DNA of 64,000 nucleotides, taken from contig CAIKVT010000023.1 in NCBI GenBank assembly GCA_903830945.1, positions 1-64,000 of the forward strand, in the 5' to 3' direction. This DNA comes from an uncultured Elusimicrobia bacterium. Its GTDB lineage: Bacteria > Elusimicrobiota > Elusimicrobia > UBA1565 > UBA9628. Under the pieces are notes generated by a model that was given only the letters and a program-made list of their open reading frames with translations, ran no database searches and had not been told where the DNA came from. The position numbers and the translations under genes were made by a program. Shown here piece after piece: positions 18,080 to 27,303 of the stretch (positions within the stretch are counted from its first letter, which is position 1; each line of letters starts with the position of its first letter).

Positions 18080-19303
18080 TCAAAGCAGCTGCCGCTTTTG
18101 TAAGTCATCGAACGAATCGTCAAGGGTATTATGCTCCTTGTAGAATGCGCCGAGCCCTTCCGATACCTGCGCGCACTTCGCATATAAGGAGTCGTCGCTA
18201 AACAGCCGGCAGATGGCCGCAGCCACTGCCTTGGCCTCATCGTCAGCGACTATGCCTGCGCCATGCTTTTTGATCGTTTCCGCGGTAAAGGCATTGGGCG
18301 TTGATACGACAGGCAAGCCAAAATGAAAATATCGCCGGATCTTTTCCGGATCTCCGTACGTAGCCGATGCCGGTGAATCGCAAGACCATATCGCAACGCC
18401 GATCCAGGAACATTTTACCAGATCGTTCAACTCCGCTTCCTTTAGAAAACCTGTGAATACAACATTTTCTGATATTTTAAGCTTTTGCATCAACGGGAGG
18501 ATTTGGGGCTTTTCGCGGTCCGCATGCCCTGTTATATATAGAGTTGTGTCGGGATATTTTCCCGCCACCACAGACAAGGCCTCAAGCATGATCTGCAAGC
18601 CTTGATGGCCTGCCCGGGTCGCGTACACGATCCTGTTTTTCTTTCGCTCGACCAAAGGCACAGGGGCGCCCGGGAAAAATGGGAGTCCGCCATGAATTAT
18701 ATGATGGGGGGCGAGCCTACGCGCATCCAAGCCCCTCTCGAGTCTTGACTCATGGATGTTTGGGTTCATCATCCAAATATAATCACCATGACAGGCGGCA
18801 ATCTCATCCAACTTAAGGAAGATTGAGTTCTTGAACCACGTATAACGATGTGGGTGGTAATCATTCGAGAAATAGAGGAGCGTGTGCAGGCGTCCAAGCA
18901 TCCTCAGCAGGATCGCGCTCAACGCATTTATGCTTTCCACGCCAATAAAAAGATCAAGCTTCCCCGGCACGACGAAAAGGATGAAATAGATATTTGAGAT
19001 GAAATCGCGGACCTTAAGCCTGACCACCGTCTGGTTCGATGTCACCTTTTGAGGATCCACCCAATAAAACATGCGCAAGAATTTCGGCATTCTTTTTATC
19101 CAAACGACTTTTCCACCCTTATAATAGGTCAGGACCGGCGTCAGTTCCGCTTCGCCCGACATGGGCTGACTAATCATATAAACGTCGCTGAACTTTCGGC
19201 AAAGATACCCCGTAATATTCTCTATTGGCCCAAAAAGCGCGTAGGTTTCATCATTGACCGTATTGATGTATGTGCTAAGCAGAACACTCTTATTGCTCGG
19301 CAT
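18080..19303 (-). CDS. Glycosyltransferase, GT-B fold (group 1 type)
   Basis: The start at 19303 gives 407 residues and leaves one base after the preceding gene's stop; an in-frame Met 30 codons upstream would overlap that gene by 89 nt and adds low-complexity residues. The C-terminal half shows the GT-B donor-binding domain: IVYATRAGHQGLQIMLEAL, TTLYITGHAD, VVFTGFLKEAELNDLV, and a late region with GDPEKIRRYFHFGLPVVST. The N-terminal acceptor half is weakly conserved. A retaining glycosyltransferase acting at the cytoplasmic face of the membrane is likely. Sugar and acceptor are unknown. Confidence 0.75.
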   Translation of the reverse strand: MPSNKSVLLSTYINTVNDETYALFGPIENITGYLCRKFSDVYMISQPMSGEAELTPVLTYYKGGKVVWIKRMPKFLRMFYWVDPQKVTSNQTVVRLKVRDFISNIYFILFVVPGKLDLFIGVESINALSAILLRMLGRLHTLLYFSNDYHPHRYTWFKNSIFLKLDEIAACHGDYIWMMNPNIHESRLERGLDARRLAPHHIIHGGLPFFPGAPVPLVERKKNRIVYATRAGHQGLQIMLEALSVVAGKYPDTTLYITGHADREKPQILPLMQKLKISENVVFTGFLKEAELNDLVKCSWIGVAIWSCDSPASATYGDPEKIRRYFHFGLPVVSTPNAFTAETIKKHGAGIVADDEAKAVAAAICRLFSDDSLYAKCAQVSEGLGAFYKEHNTLDDSFDDLQKRQLL

Positions 19304-19304
19304 A

Positions 19305-21902
19305 TCAGTTTGGGCTGCCAGCGGCGCTCCTAAAAAAGAACGAGGCACCAAGTAAGGCGACGACAAAGACGGCGAAGAGGATAACATAGGCACGGCTCAT
19401 GTTCAACAACTTCTGCGGCCAGAATTCGATGATAACCTCAAGGTCAGATGACCCGTCCGGGTTCATCTTGAACGCGCCCGCATAATGAGTCCTCAGATAT
19501 TCAATGTCCATCAACCAATAGTTCGCATATCCATTTACGATCTGATGGAATTTTTCATCGACCGGCATTAGGTGCCAAGTGTCATAAAGATATCCGTCAG
19601 GGAGATTGTCATTCTGGATGGTCCCACGGATGTTTTTTGAGACAAAATCAGCATGATATTCTTCTTGGTACTCTTCAGCAGCCGATGAGGAAACCCAGGA
19701 AAATAACCGCCGCCTCTTAAGGCACCCATCGCCAAGCCCTGAAACCCAGCCTTTATCAAGGTATGTTTTAAGCTCGGCTGCGGATGCCTGACGATCCTCA
19801 TTATGTTCAAAGATTTTATAGTTTTCGAGAGATGGGGCATGGGCTTCAATATAGCGTGTCGGATAGATCTTCCAATAGGAATAAAAGGCCTCTGAAAAAA
19901 CAAACGGAAACGACCCGGTGATGCCATGAAACCTAACTCTGTATTTTGCAGCATCTATCTTTTTGTACTCGATAACGACCCTGCCATGATCGGATCTCAT
20001 GCCCAGTGGCAATCTGCCGGCAGCCCCAAGAATGGCCAGCTTCCCCTGCTCGAACGCACTGTTCAGAATAGACGGAATGGCCTCAGGATGCTCAAGAATG
20101 TAAAGCCTTTCCGGAATGTAAAAATGAGGGAGGACATATTTATCATCAACCTCGAAAAAATCAAAAAAGGGATTAGAATCCAGCAGTTTAATAATTCCTT
20201 TTTTCTTGTAATAGGCTATCTTGGGGGCAGCTTTCAAAACGAACTGCTCGGCCACGTCTTTATGAAAGACCCAATACTTCACATCCAACATCCCGGAGAG
20301 CGGTATCAGCCAAAGGGATTCATTCTTCTTCTGCTCATTCCAGTGTTCCCCGTAATTCCAGCCAAAGAAGGAGCTCGGTTCATTCATTTGGACAACAGGG
20401 TGGTTGAAGTATTGAACAAGCGGGTTCGATCCGCAATTTTTCCATTTCTCAGATATGATCCAGCCCTTCAGATCAGGATTCCCAAGTGACCAAGGCAGGC
20501 TCAATATCTTGACGTCGCTTTTGATTCGGCTGATTACACTGATAGCATCAAAGTATCCCTGCGGAATCTTGACCAGCGCAGCGTAACGGCTTGTCTTATA
20601 ATCTTTCCCCGGCTCTACGGCATAATGATTTCTATATAGATTACCGACAATGAATGGAGAGATGCAGAGGAATGTGGCAATCAATAGAGCCCGCGGGATG
20701 ATTTTGCTCTTTGCGCCCACGCTATAAAGACAAGAAAACATAAGCAGAAAGAAGGGGAGAAAAATCAATATTTTATCGAAACTTCGCAAGGAGCATAGGA
20801 TGATATTGCTGGCGAACAATGCATGAACGGGGGTTTCCCACGGCAACCCCCTGCCCTTATTAAGGAAAAAAAATACGAGTAATATCACAAGCCCATATAT
20901 GGCGAGCGTTTTTTTATGCATGTTCTTCCGAAGGAACATACACCCAGCGAAGAACAATGAAAATAAAAATAAAAATGGGAGCATAAACACGAGCAGGCTG
21001 AATCCGCTGACATTCACGAGGCCGAAGAGTCCTGTCCGGAATGTAAGGACATCGAGTATCGTCAAAGACTGTGAATACATCCACTCCAGATTATTCACCC
21101 GATATCTCCCCGCCTGTACAGCAGCCTTGTATCCAAGCAACAACGCCGGCCAGACAGAAAAGCACATCGCGAAACTGCTGACGAACATGAAATAAAAAAG
21201 AGCGAGCTTGCCAACGAGAATAGTCAAACGATATTCCCAATGGAAGAGGTAGACAAACGAAATGTAGGCAAACGTCAACAGAAAGTACGCGATAAAAAAA
21301 GGCGGGCCTGCCCAACAGGCGGTACTTGCCAGCATGGCGACAGCGCACCAAAGCAAACTCCGATGAAGAATATGCGATTCCACAAAGTACGCATGCGCCG
21401 TTGCAAATAGGACTGGCGCGAAAATGTACGGCAAAAAGAACTCAGACGGCATGGCAAAACGTATCGCCGTATATGAATTGACCGCGTAAAGCAAGGAAAA
21501 GCAAAGCATCGTGTCTTTGTTTTCTTTTGAATCAATGCCATGAAGCATGGTGGCGATATAAAACGAACAGAAACTGCCAAACAAAAAAATAAACGAGTGG
21601 GCCGCAGACATAAAGTGCTGTCCGATAAGATTCTGGATAGAGCCGAGGATCACATAATACAGAGGCACATATAAAAAATTTAGCCCTCCCTCGCCATAAT
21701 CCACGTAAGCATCAGTGAACCATTTCAATTTGCCTTTAAAATTGACGAGCTGGACGAAATCGCTATAGGCAAAAATATAGCCTCTCGGGAAGGTGTTTAT
21801 CCACGAAATAAACAAAATTGCTAGAAAAACAATAAGGAAAGGCACTGCCGTGCTTTTCCGCAACGAATCAAATGCTCGAGAAACGCGGCCCATGTAATTC
21901 AT
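19305..21902 (-). CDS. Very large membrane protein, GT-C/YfhO-like
   Basis: An 865-residue protein with 11-13 hydrophobic helices in residues 18-430, a long soluble region (about 440-830), and a final helix near 840-858. The first loop holds FAYSDFVQLVNF with an Asp in the place of a GT-C catalytic residue. The layout resembles large lipid-linked-sugar transferases such as arabinofuranosyltransferase-like and YfhO-like proteins. The gene is much richer in A/T than its neighbours (many AAA, ATA and TTT codons), a sign of separate origin. It overlaps the upstream radical SAM gene by 4 nt. Periplasmic transfer of a sugar or other group is inferred, not shown. Confidence 0.6.
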   Translation of the reverse strand: MNYMGRVSRAFDSLRKSTAVPFLIVFLAILFISWINTFPRGYIFAYSDFVQLVNFKGKLKWFTDAYVDYGEGGLNFLYVPLYYVILGSIQNLIGQHFMSAAHSFIFLFGSFCSFYIATMLHGIDSKENKDTMLCFSLLYAVNSYTAIRFAMPSEFFLPYIFAPVLFATAHAYFVESHILHRSLLWCAVAMLASTACWAGPPFFIAYFLLTFAYISFVYLFHWEYRLTILVGKLALFYFMFVSSFAMCFSVWPALLLGYKAAVQAGRYRVNNLEWMYSQSLTILDVLTFRTGLFGLVNVSGFSLLVFMLPFLFLFSLFFAGCMFLRKNMHKKTLAIYGLVILLVFFFLNKGRGLPWETPVHALFASNIILCSLRSFDKILIFLPFFLLMFSCLYSVGAKSKIIPRALLIATFLCISPFIVGNLYRNHYAVEPGKDYKTSRYAALVKIPQGYFDAISVISRIKSDVKILSLPWSLGNPDLKGWIISEKWKNCGSNPLVQYFNHPVVQMNEPSSFFGWNYGEHWNEQKKNESLWLIPLSGMLDVKYWVFHKDVAEQFVLKAAPKIAYYKKKGIIKLLDSNPFFDFFEVDDKYVLPHFYIPERLYILEHPEAIPSILNSAFEQGKLAILGAAGRLPLGMRSDHGRVVIEYKKIDAAKYRVRFHGITGSFPFVFSEAFYSYWKIYPTRYIEAHAPSLENYKIFEHNEDRQASAAELKTYLDKGWVSGLGDGCLKRRRLFSWVSSSAAEEYQEEYHADFVSKNIRGTIQNDNLPDGYLYDTWHLMPVDEKFHQIVNGYANYWLMDIEYLRTHYAGAFKMNPDGSSDLEVIIEFWPQKLLNMSRAYVILFAVFVVALLGASFFFRSAAGSPN

Positions 21903-23329
21903 GATTCAAACCATTTTTGCTTCCTATCGAACCATCGCATGATGGATGGATGATGAAGGATCGCGATGATTTGGCTGAGCTTAAGGTTCATCAGCAGGTC
22001 GAGCAATATCCTGGGCCTAAGGTAGAAACTGCGTATGAACTTCTTCTGGAGCGCGACGATCTCCTCCAAAGACATTTCCTGGAAGGGTGGGACATATTCC
22101 GAAGCCTGGAACTTGAACACATTCTCAGCGTAACGCTGAGGAGAATTTTCTTCAAAAATAGCAGAAAAGTCCTCGCTGCCGGGATATGGGATATAGTTGC
22201 TTACCTGGATGCGATCGAAAGGCACGGTCAGGGCAAAGTCGATGGAATCCTTGACCTGATCGCGATGCTCCCCGCGGAGACCACATATGAAAAATCCGCT
22301 GACCTTGATCCTGTATCTATGGAAAAGCTCGACGACGCCCTTTACGATATCGAGGTTGAGCTTTTTCTTGATCGTCCGCATGATCTCAGCGTTGCCGGTT
22401 TCCACTCCCAAACCCACATAATACCCACCGGACCGCGCCATCTTTTCCACCAGCGGTGCGCTCAAACGATCGATGCGGATCCCGTTCGGGGCTCTCCAAT
22501 GGATGTTCGCTTTTTCCGCTATCAAGAGGTCGAAGATCTGCTCAGCACGGCTAAGATTCATCGTCAGGTTGTCATCGCTGATGAAGATCTCATCGACGCC
22601 GTATTCTTTTTTCAGGTACAGGATCTCGTCGACGATATTGCGGGGGTCACGATACCTCATCATGCGCTTGTTGGTCAACCCGGAGGAGCAGAAGGTGCAA
22701 AGATATGGACATCCTCGGCTGGTCAATATAGGAGCCGGTCTTTTCCCGCGCAGAGGCATCGTAGCCCCTTCCATGAGTGCGAAATACTTCTGCGGCTGCA
22801 GGATTCCCCAATCAGGCATGGGGATATCGTTCGCGTCTGGCAAAAATCCGAACTTCTCATCAGCATGCCGCCACTGTCCCTTGTTCTTGAAGAAGAATCC
22901 CGGAACCTTTGCGGGATCATTGATTTTTCCTTCCAGGAACTCCAGCATCTTTACAATAGCAATCTCGCCCTCTCCAAGGATCCCACAATCGGCGCCGACA
23001 AAATCCATCGCATGTTCTTTCAGCGCCGTGATATGCGGCCCGCCAACGACGACGACACAGTTCTTGAAGCGTTCTTTGACAAGGCCGGTAAAATCCTTCA
23101 CCCATTTGTGCGAGCCCGTGTAGACTTGGATACCGATCACATCGGCTCCGCCGTCGGCGATCACTCTTTCAAGGGCCTGAGCGGGCTTAAGGAGTTCCAA
23201 GGACCCATCGATCAGGGAGACATCTCTATAGGCGTTGCGCTTCAATGCGCTCGCAAGATAGCCCAAAGATAACGGCGGCGTCACCTGAAATCTTGAACCG
23301 AATGTCGGACGGACCAAACTAATTCTCAT
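21899..23329 (-). CDS. B12-binding radical SAM protein
   Basis: A 476-residue protein with an N-terminal cobalamin-binding domain (residues 1-135; IGIQVYTGSHKW, VVVVGGPHITALKEH, GILGEGE) and a radical SAM domain whose cluster ligands are Cys207/Cys211/Cys214 in SRGCPYLCTFCSSG. DEIFISDDNLTMN and GLGVETGNAEIMRTI are typical of this group, which includes BchE and methyltransferase enzymes. The start is tight against the end of the glycosyltransferase at 23375. It may act on the lipid carrier or a glycan precursor. The reaction cannot be read from the sequence. Confidence 0.85.
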   Translation of the reverse strand: MRISLVRPTFGSRFQVTPPLSLGYLASALKRNAYRDVSLIDGSLELLKPAQALERVIADGGADVIGIQVYTGSHKWVKDFTGLVKERFKNCVVVVGGPHITALKEHAMDFVGADCGILGEGEIAIVKMLEFLEGKINDPAKVPGFFFKNKGQWRHADEKFGFLPDANDIPMPDWGILQPQKYFALMEGATMPLRGKRPAPILTSRGCPYLCTFCSSGLTNKRMMRYRDPRNIVDEILYLKKEYGVDEIFISDDNLTMNLSRAEQIFDLLIAEKANIHWRAPNGIRIDRLSAPLVEKMARSGGYYVGLGVETGNAEIMRTIKKKLNLDIVKGVVELFHRYRIKVSGFFICGLRGEHRDQVKDSIDFALTVPFDRIQVSNYIPYPGSEDFSAIFEENSPQRYAENVFKFQASEYVPPFQEMSLEEIVALQKKFIRSFYLRPRILLDLLMNLKLSQIIAILHHPSIMRWFDRKQKWFES

Positions 23330-23374
23330 ATTGCTCGCTTGTCAGCCCCTGACCATTCTCGCCAATGGGGCACC

Positions 23375-24532
23375 CTATAGACATGCGATCCTCTTCCCAA
23401 AAATAAGGTTCCAATCATATTGCCGCGCGTAATCGATCGCGTTTGCACGCAACTGTTCCGTATCCCCCCTCACCATGAACTCTATCACCGCGCAAGCGAT
23501 ACTACCCGGCTCGTTCTGCACGATCCGGCCGCATCCGGCCTTCTCGATCTCTCGCGCCCTGGGAGGGACATCCGTCGTCAACACGAAAAGGCCGCTCGCC
23601 AGATAGTATTTCAGCTTCCCCGGATCGGTAAAATGAGTAAACGACAGGCCCCCTAAATCATCATGTTTTTCGTACATGGAGATCGCCACACCGCTTTTGC
23701 TCAGCATCTCCTCTATGGCGGAATGATCCTCGACGTAACCAGTAAACTCAAGATGATCCTCCACACGCAACCTCGCCGCTTGTTCTTTCAAAACATCGAC
23801 ATAATCGCCGCCGCCGATGATCAAGAATTTAAACTTGGGTATCTTTGAAATGATCTCCGACATCGCGGCGATCACATTCTGTATCCCCTGCTTCTTGATG
23901 ACGTGCCCCATGTAGACGAGGGTGTCTCTTTCGACCTGAGAAAAATCTTTTCTCTTGATCCTATCGAACCAGACGCCAATGGGCACCTCGATCTGGACCC
24001 CTCCGCTAAAGCCAAAATAGTCCTTCCTGGCGGTCCGCATCACGTCTGACAAATTCCATGTCTCATCGCAATGCCGGACACAGAATTGGTCGATTTTATG
24101 ATAAATGAAATTCAGCAAAGGATTGCCGAAGCGGCGCGGATTATAGTCAATGACATAATAGATGGTCTTCTTCGTCACGCCCAACAACTTAAGAATGATG
24201 CCACTCAATGCGTTGAGGTTATTGCATCCGATGTACACATCACATCTGCGCCCGAAGCGAAGTGTCCATTTTATATTCAGGAACAGCGCCCTAAAGTAGG
24301 AACAAAGCTCGGGCAATCTACTGATGGCAGCATGCTTTTCTTCGGTCTTACTGCCGGCTTGGTACAGTTCATAGCCAGATCCCTTCAATCGCTCGTCATA
24401 AAACAATGGATGTCCAATGAAAAGCAATCTCCCGACCTGTCTGCCCATCAAATAATCCCGAAGGTCCTGGGCAGGCCCAGTCGCATATACATGAGTCGCA
24501 ATGATAATTTCTTTTTGCGCTAATCCGGCCAT
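23375..24532 (-). CDS. Glycosyltransferase family 4-like
   Basis: With the start at 24532 the protein has 385 residues and begins one base after the stop of the preceding acyltransferase; the ORF itself reaches 11 codons further. GT-B marks are FSQVERDTLVYMGHVIKKQGIQNVIAAMSE region, FLIIGGGDYVDVLKEQ, HLEFTGYVEDH and GKLKYYLASGLFVLTTD. The N-terminal domain has DVYIGCNNLNALSGIILKLLG. It should transfer a hexose or similar sugar to a lipid-linked acceptor. It shares its general pattern, including NALSAIL/NALSGIIL, with the protein at 18080-19303, so the two may be distant paralogues. Confidence 0.8.
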   Translation of the reverse strand: MAGLAQKEIIIATHVYATGPAQDLRDYLMGRQVGRLLFIGHPLFYDERLKGSGYELYQAGSKTEEKHAAISRLPELCSYFRALFLNIKWTLRFGRRCDVYIGCNNLNALSGIILKLLGVTKKTIYYVIDYNPRRFGNPLLNFIYHKIDQFCVRHCDETWNLSDVMRTARKDYFGFSGGVQIEVPIGVWFDRIKRKDFSQVERDTLVYMGHVIKKQGIQNVIAAMSEIISKIPKFKFLIIGGGDYVDVLKEQAARLRVEDHLEFTGYVEDHSAIEEMLSKSGVAISMYEKHDDLGGLSFTHFTDPGKLKYYLASGLFVLTTDVPPRAREIEKAGCGRIVQNEPGSIACAVIEFMVRGDTEQLRANAIDYARQYDWNLIFGKRIACL

Positions 24533-24533
24533 A

Positions 24534-25076
24534 TCACAGATAGTCCTCGCTGCGAAATACTTCACTCTTAAGTTCTTCCATTTTTTCTTCAGGGAATCTG
24601 TAACGAATGACCTTGGTCGGCACCCCGCCCACTATCGCGAACGCTGGGACGTCCCTTGTGACAACCGAATTCGCGCCGATTATCGCCCCTCTTCCAACCG
24701 TCACATTCGGCAAAATGACGACATTTGACCCGAGCCACACGTCATCTTCAATCTTCACCGGTTCAGGGACAGCATCCTGGAACATCATTGGCTGAGCATG
24801 GTCGGCGAAGCAATGGTTCGCCGTTATAATATTGCAATTAGGACCGATCATGACAAAATTGCCAATTTTCAAGGAGCCCATCCCGGAAATAGTCGTATGA
24901 TGATTAATGCAAACATGATCGCCGATCTCTATGCCAGAAGGCGAAGAGATCATGCAAGAATGCATAATAAACACCCGTTTCCCCATTTTTTTCAAAAATA
25001 GCTTCCAAAAGCGGGCTCTCACCCGCGCGGACAAAAAGATACTCTTGTTATAGCACGCCTGCAAAAGTGAAATCAT
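24534..25076 (-). CDS. Hexapeptide-repeat O-acetyltransferase (WbbJ-like)
   Basis: A 180-residue protein made mostly of hexapeptide repeats: [24 protein letters not shown] region, [11 protein letters not shown] with the likely catalytic His, [38 protein letters not shown], and [15 protein letters not shown] at the end. This is the standard WbbJ/Maa acetyltransferase fold. It would acetylate a sugar of the glycan using acetyl-CoA. The N-terminus (about 30 residues) is basic and hydrophobic. Confidence 0.82.
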   Translation of the reverse strand: MISLLQACYNKSIFLSARVRARFWKLFLKKMGKRVFIMHSCMISSPSGIEIGDHVCINHHTTISGMGSLKIGNFVMIGPNCNIITANHCFADHAQPMMFQDAVPEPVKIEDDVWLGSNVVILPNVTVGRGAIIGANSVVTRDVPAFAIVGGVPTKVIRYRFPEEKMEELKSEVFRSEDYL

Positions 25077-25125
25077 ATTTTTAAAGCAGCCATCTCAGTT
25101 TATTTTTCCTGCGGCCCTACTCATA

Positions 25126-26058
25126 TCAAACTTCCGCTGCGTCTTTTTTGAACAGATAAACAAGCCCGACCAGGAATCTAAGCGTGTACATCCCTGCCGA
25201 TAAAGCAGGATTCCCGAGCAATCTTTTCCACTTCCCATTCTCCAGGAAGACCCCAAAATATCGATATCCGAACCCCAACTGCTTTCGGATATCCGCGTCA
25301 TCGCAACCCCATTTCCTGGCATAAGCAGCCAGCCAATTCGCATAGTAATTCTTTTTTCTCAAATACTCGACGAAACGGAAATCCGCCTCATTGTGAAAAA
25401 TAGCCGCCCGGCACCCATCCGGATCGCCCCCGCGTTCCCGGATAAAAGCCGCCAATTCCCAGGGATGCCCAGGATCCCCCCGCCGCTGCCCGTCCAATAG
25501 CGCAATGCTGCCGACCTGCTTGATCTTCTTGTCCAAATCCCAATCCTCGACACCGGTGAGGCTCTCATCAAAACCGGCTATCCTCAAAAAAACATCTCGA
25601 CGACAGAACCGGACCCCGTCAATGACTGTCCCATCATAGCAACTACGCTCAAATCTCCTCACGCGGCTCCAAAAATTAGTCCCCAAGACGATCTCCGGGA
25701 TATGAAGCGCCACCGCATCCTGTCGGTTCAGGCGTTCGACACAGTCCCCAATTAGATCCGGAGCCAGAATCATGTCGGCATCAATGAACATCAAATAATC
25801 GCCCTTCGCCACCTGCATCATGCCGAAATTGCGCTGAGCCGAACGCTCCGGCCCCTTGTCAAAAACCTTGTCCGTGAAACTTCGAGCGATATCTTGTGTC
25901 CGGTCTACGGAATGATTATCGACGACGATCGTCTCGATATTCCCGTAGGACTGCGCCTTGATGCTCTTAAGGCACGTACCGATGTTCGCCTCCTCGTTCT
26001 TGGTGGTGATCGTTATCGAAACCAGAGGAAAATTCATATGGAACGCTTTTTCAACCAT
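25126..26058 (-). CDS. Glycosyltransferase family 2
   Basis: A 310-residue GT-A enzyme: VSITITTKNEEANIGTCLKSIKAQSY, ETIVVDNHSVDRT, then GDYLMFIDADMIL with the metal-binding DxD. The ATG at 26058 has GAGGAG about 11 nt before it; a second Met seven codons later is possible. The C-terminal 40 residues include a short hydrophobic segment that may bind the membrane. It should use an NDP-sugar to extend the lipid-linked glycan. Confidence 0.85.
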   Translation of the reverse strand: MVEKAFHMNFPLVSITITTKNEEANIGTCLKSIKAQSYGNIETIVVDNHSVDRTQDIARSFTDKVFDKGPERSAQRNFGMMQVAKGDYLMFIDADMILAPDLIGDCVERLNRQDAVALHIPEIVLGTNFWSRVRRFERSCYDGTVIDGVRFCRRDVFLRIAGFDESLTGVEDWDLDKKIKQVGSIALLDGQRRGDPGHPWELAAFIRERGGDPDGCRAAIFHNEADFRFVEYLRKKNYYANWLAAYARKWGCDDADIRKQLGFGYRYFGVFLENGKWKRLLGNPALSAGMYTLRFLVGLVYLFKKDAAEV

Positions 26059-26073
26059 GTTCAGAAGGTCTCC

Positions 26074-27237
26074 TCATGGCGTTTGTGCGCCTTGTTGAAG
26101 GACCTCCGCGATGGTCGAAGTCTGGAGGAAATCCTCGGCGTTCTCCCGCGAGATGACGCGCAGGGGGCATGTGATGCCCGAGGCTTGAAGGGCCTGCATC
26201 GTCGGCTTCCTCTTCATCCTGCCGCTCTTAACCTCGAAAGCCGCGATCGGCTCATTGTCCCGGACCAGGATGAAGTCGATCTCGGAAGGTTCTTCGCGCC
26301 AGAATTGCAGCTGATACTCCTTCTGCCCGAATAGGACATTGAGCAGATGGGACCCGACCAGATTCTCAAAAACGAACCCTTGTTCGTCGCCGTGCTTAAC
26401 GGCCGCAGCCACGAGGCCTGGGTTGGCTATGATCCACTTGGGTATGGTGCGCTTCGTGCGGTGCGGACGCCGCGAAAACTTGCCGAGGGGGACCAGGAGA
26501 AAGGCGGCGGCGAGCAGCTCGCCATAGTGGACAAGCGTCGCGGAATTTCCCTTGCCCTGCAAGTGCCCTAGGATCTTCTCATAGCTGATGATCTGGGCGG
26601 GCAGGCGTGACACGTACCAGAACAGCTGGCGCAGCAGCGCCGGCTTGTCCACGGAATGCAGCGCCAGAACGTCGCGGCCAAGGGTCGGCTCGAGGATGCT
26701 GTCGCGCAGGTAGGCCTCGAGCCGCTCGTGGTCGCCGCGCAGATCATAGCACTTGGGATATCCGCCGATGTCTGCGTACTCGGCGAGCGTCGCGCCGAAA
26801 CACTTGTGGCACTCGCCATAGGTCCAGTGTGGGAAGTAACTCACCTCGAAGCGGCCCGTAAGACTTTCCGCAAGGCCCTTTTCGATGAGGAGCGCGGAAC
26901 TGCCGAGGAGGCATACGCGCAGGGCGGTGCCATTCCGATGATCCTCATCCCAGAGCTGTTTGACCGCCTCGGACCAGCGCGGGATCTTCTGCACTTCATC
27001 CAGGATCAAAGTGCGCTGCGGCGACGGCAAAAGCCGCGCTCGGTTCCAATGCTCGGTGATGAAAGAGGCCGTTGGAGGGGTCGGCATATCGGCGTCCGCA
27101 TAGATCGCATCCTGAGGGCTCATCAGAGAAAGGGCCGTCGTCGTCTTTCCGACTTGACGAGGGCCGGTAAAAATCTGGATCAGACCTTTTGGATCATCCC
27201 ACCTATTTTTGATATTTTTTGGAATTACTCTTTCCAT
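26074..27237 (-). CDS. AAA ATPase with DUF4143-type C-terminal domain
   Basis: A 387-residue protein with Walker A GPRQVGKTT (25-33), Walker B TLILDEVQKI near residue 78 and a C-terminal domain resembling DUF4143/PD-(D/E)XK-like regions (EIDFILVRDNEPIAAFEVKSGR, with E, D and ExK residues that could form a nuclease site). These ATPases are widespread, usually solitary, and of unclear function; some are suspected toxin or mobile-element related proteins. It has nothing to do with sugar synthesis. An AT-rich leader and a hairpin precede it, so it looks like a separate transcription unit inserted in the locus. Confidence 0.85.
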   Translation of the reverse strand: MERVIPKNIKNRWDDPKGLIQIFTGPRQVGKTTTALSLMSPQDAIYADADMPTPPTASFITEHWNRARLLPSPQRTLILDEVQKIPRWSEAVKQLWDEDHRNGTALRVCLLGSSALLIEKGLAESLTGRFEVSYFPHWTYGECHKCFGATLAEYADIGGYPKCYDLRGDHERLEAYLRDSILEPTLGRDVLALHSVDKPALLRQLFWYVSRLPAQIISYEKILGHLQGKGNSATLVHYGELLAAAFLLVPLGKFSRRPHRTKRTIPKWIIANPGLVAAAVKHGDEQGFVFENLVGSHLLNVLFGQKEYQLQFWREEPSEIDFILVRDNEPIAAFEVKSGRMKRKPTMQALQASGITCPLRVISRENAEDFLQTSTIAEVLQQGAQTP

Positions 27238-27243
27238 AAAATA

Positions 27244-27272
27244 CTTATATAATAATTATAAATTATAAACAA
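27244..27272 (-). promoter_or_regulatory. AT-rich promoter of the ATPase gene
   Basis: Read on the minus strand, TTGTTT (27272-27267) and TATAAG (27249-27244) are separated by 17 nt, and the ATG of the ATPase gene is 6 nt further on. The surrounding 40 nt is almost only A and T. The geometry would give a leaderless or very short-leader transcript. No Shine-Dalgarno sequence is seen. This is a pattern-based call only. Confidence 0.4.
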
Positions 27273-27276
27273 TGAT

Positions 27277-27302
27277 ATTATCCGAGCAATAGCTCGGATA
27301 AT
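27277..27302 (-). terminator. Perfect inverted repeat after glycosyltransferase gene
   Basis: Two 11-nt arms, ATTATCCGAGC and its exact complement, enclose a 4-nt loop. The hairpin begins 2 nt after the stop codon of the glycosyltransferase at 27304-28281 and is followed on the minus strand by an AT-rich tract. It fits an intrinsic terminator, though the tract is mixed A/T rather than a pure U run. It would separate the ATPase gene from upstream transcription, and may reduce read-through into the downstream sugar genes. Confidence 0.5.
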
Positions 27303-27303
27303 C

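Noticed and set aside
19304-19393. N-terminal extension of the glycosyltransferase at 18080
   Set aside because: It covers the C-terminal codons of the membrane protein gene; the ATG at 19303 is directly after that gene's stop.
21917-23272. 451-residue plus-strand ORF opposite a B12-radical SAM gene
   Set aside because: The minus-strand frame contains a full radical SAM signature and fits the operon. The plus frame is an unusually long shadow but shows no domain.
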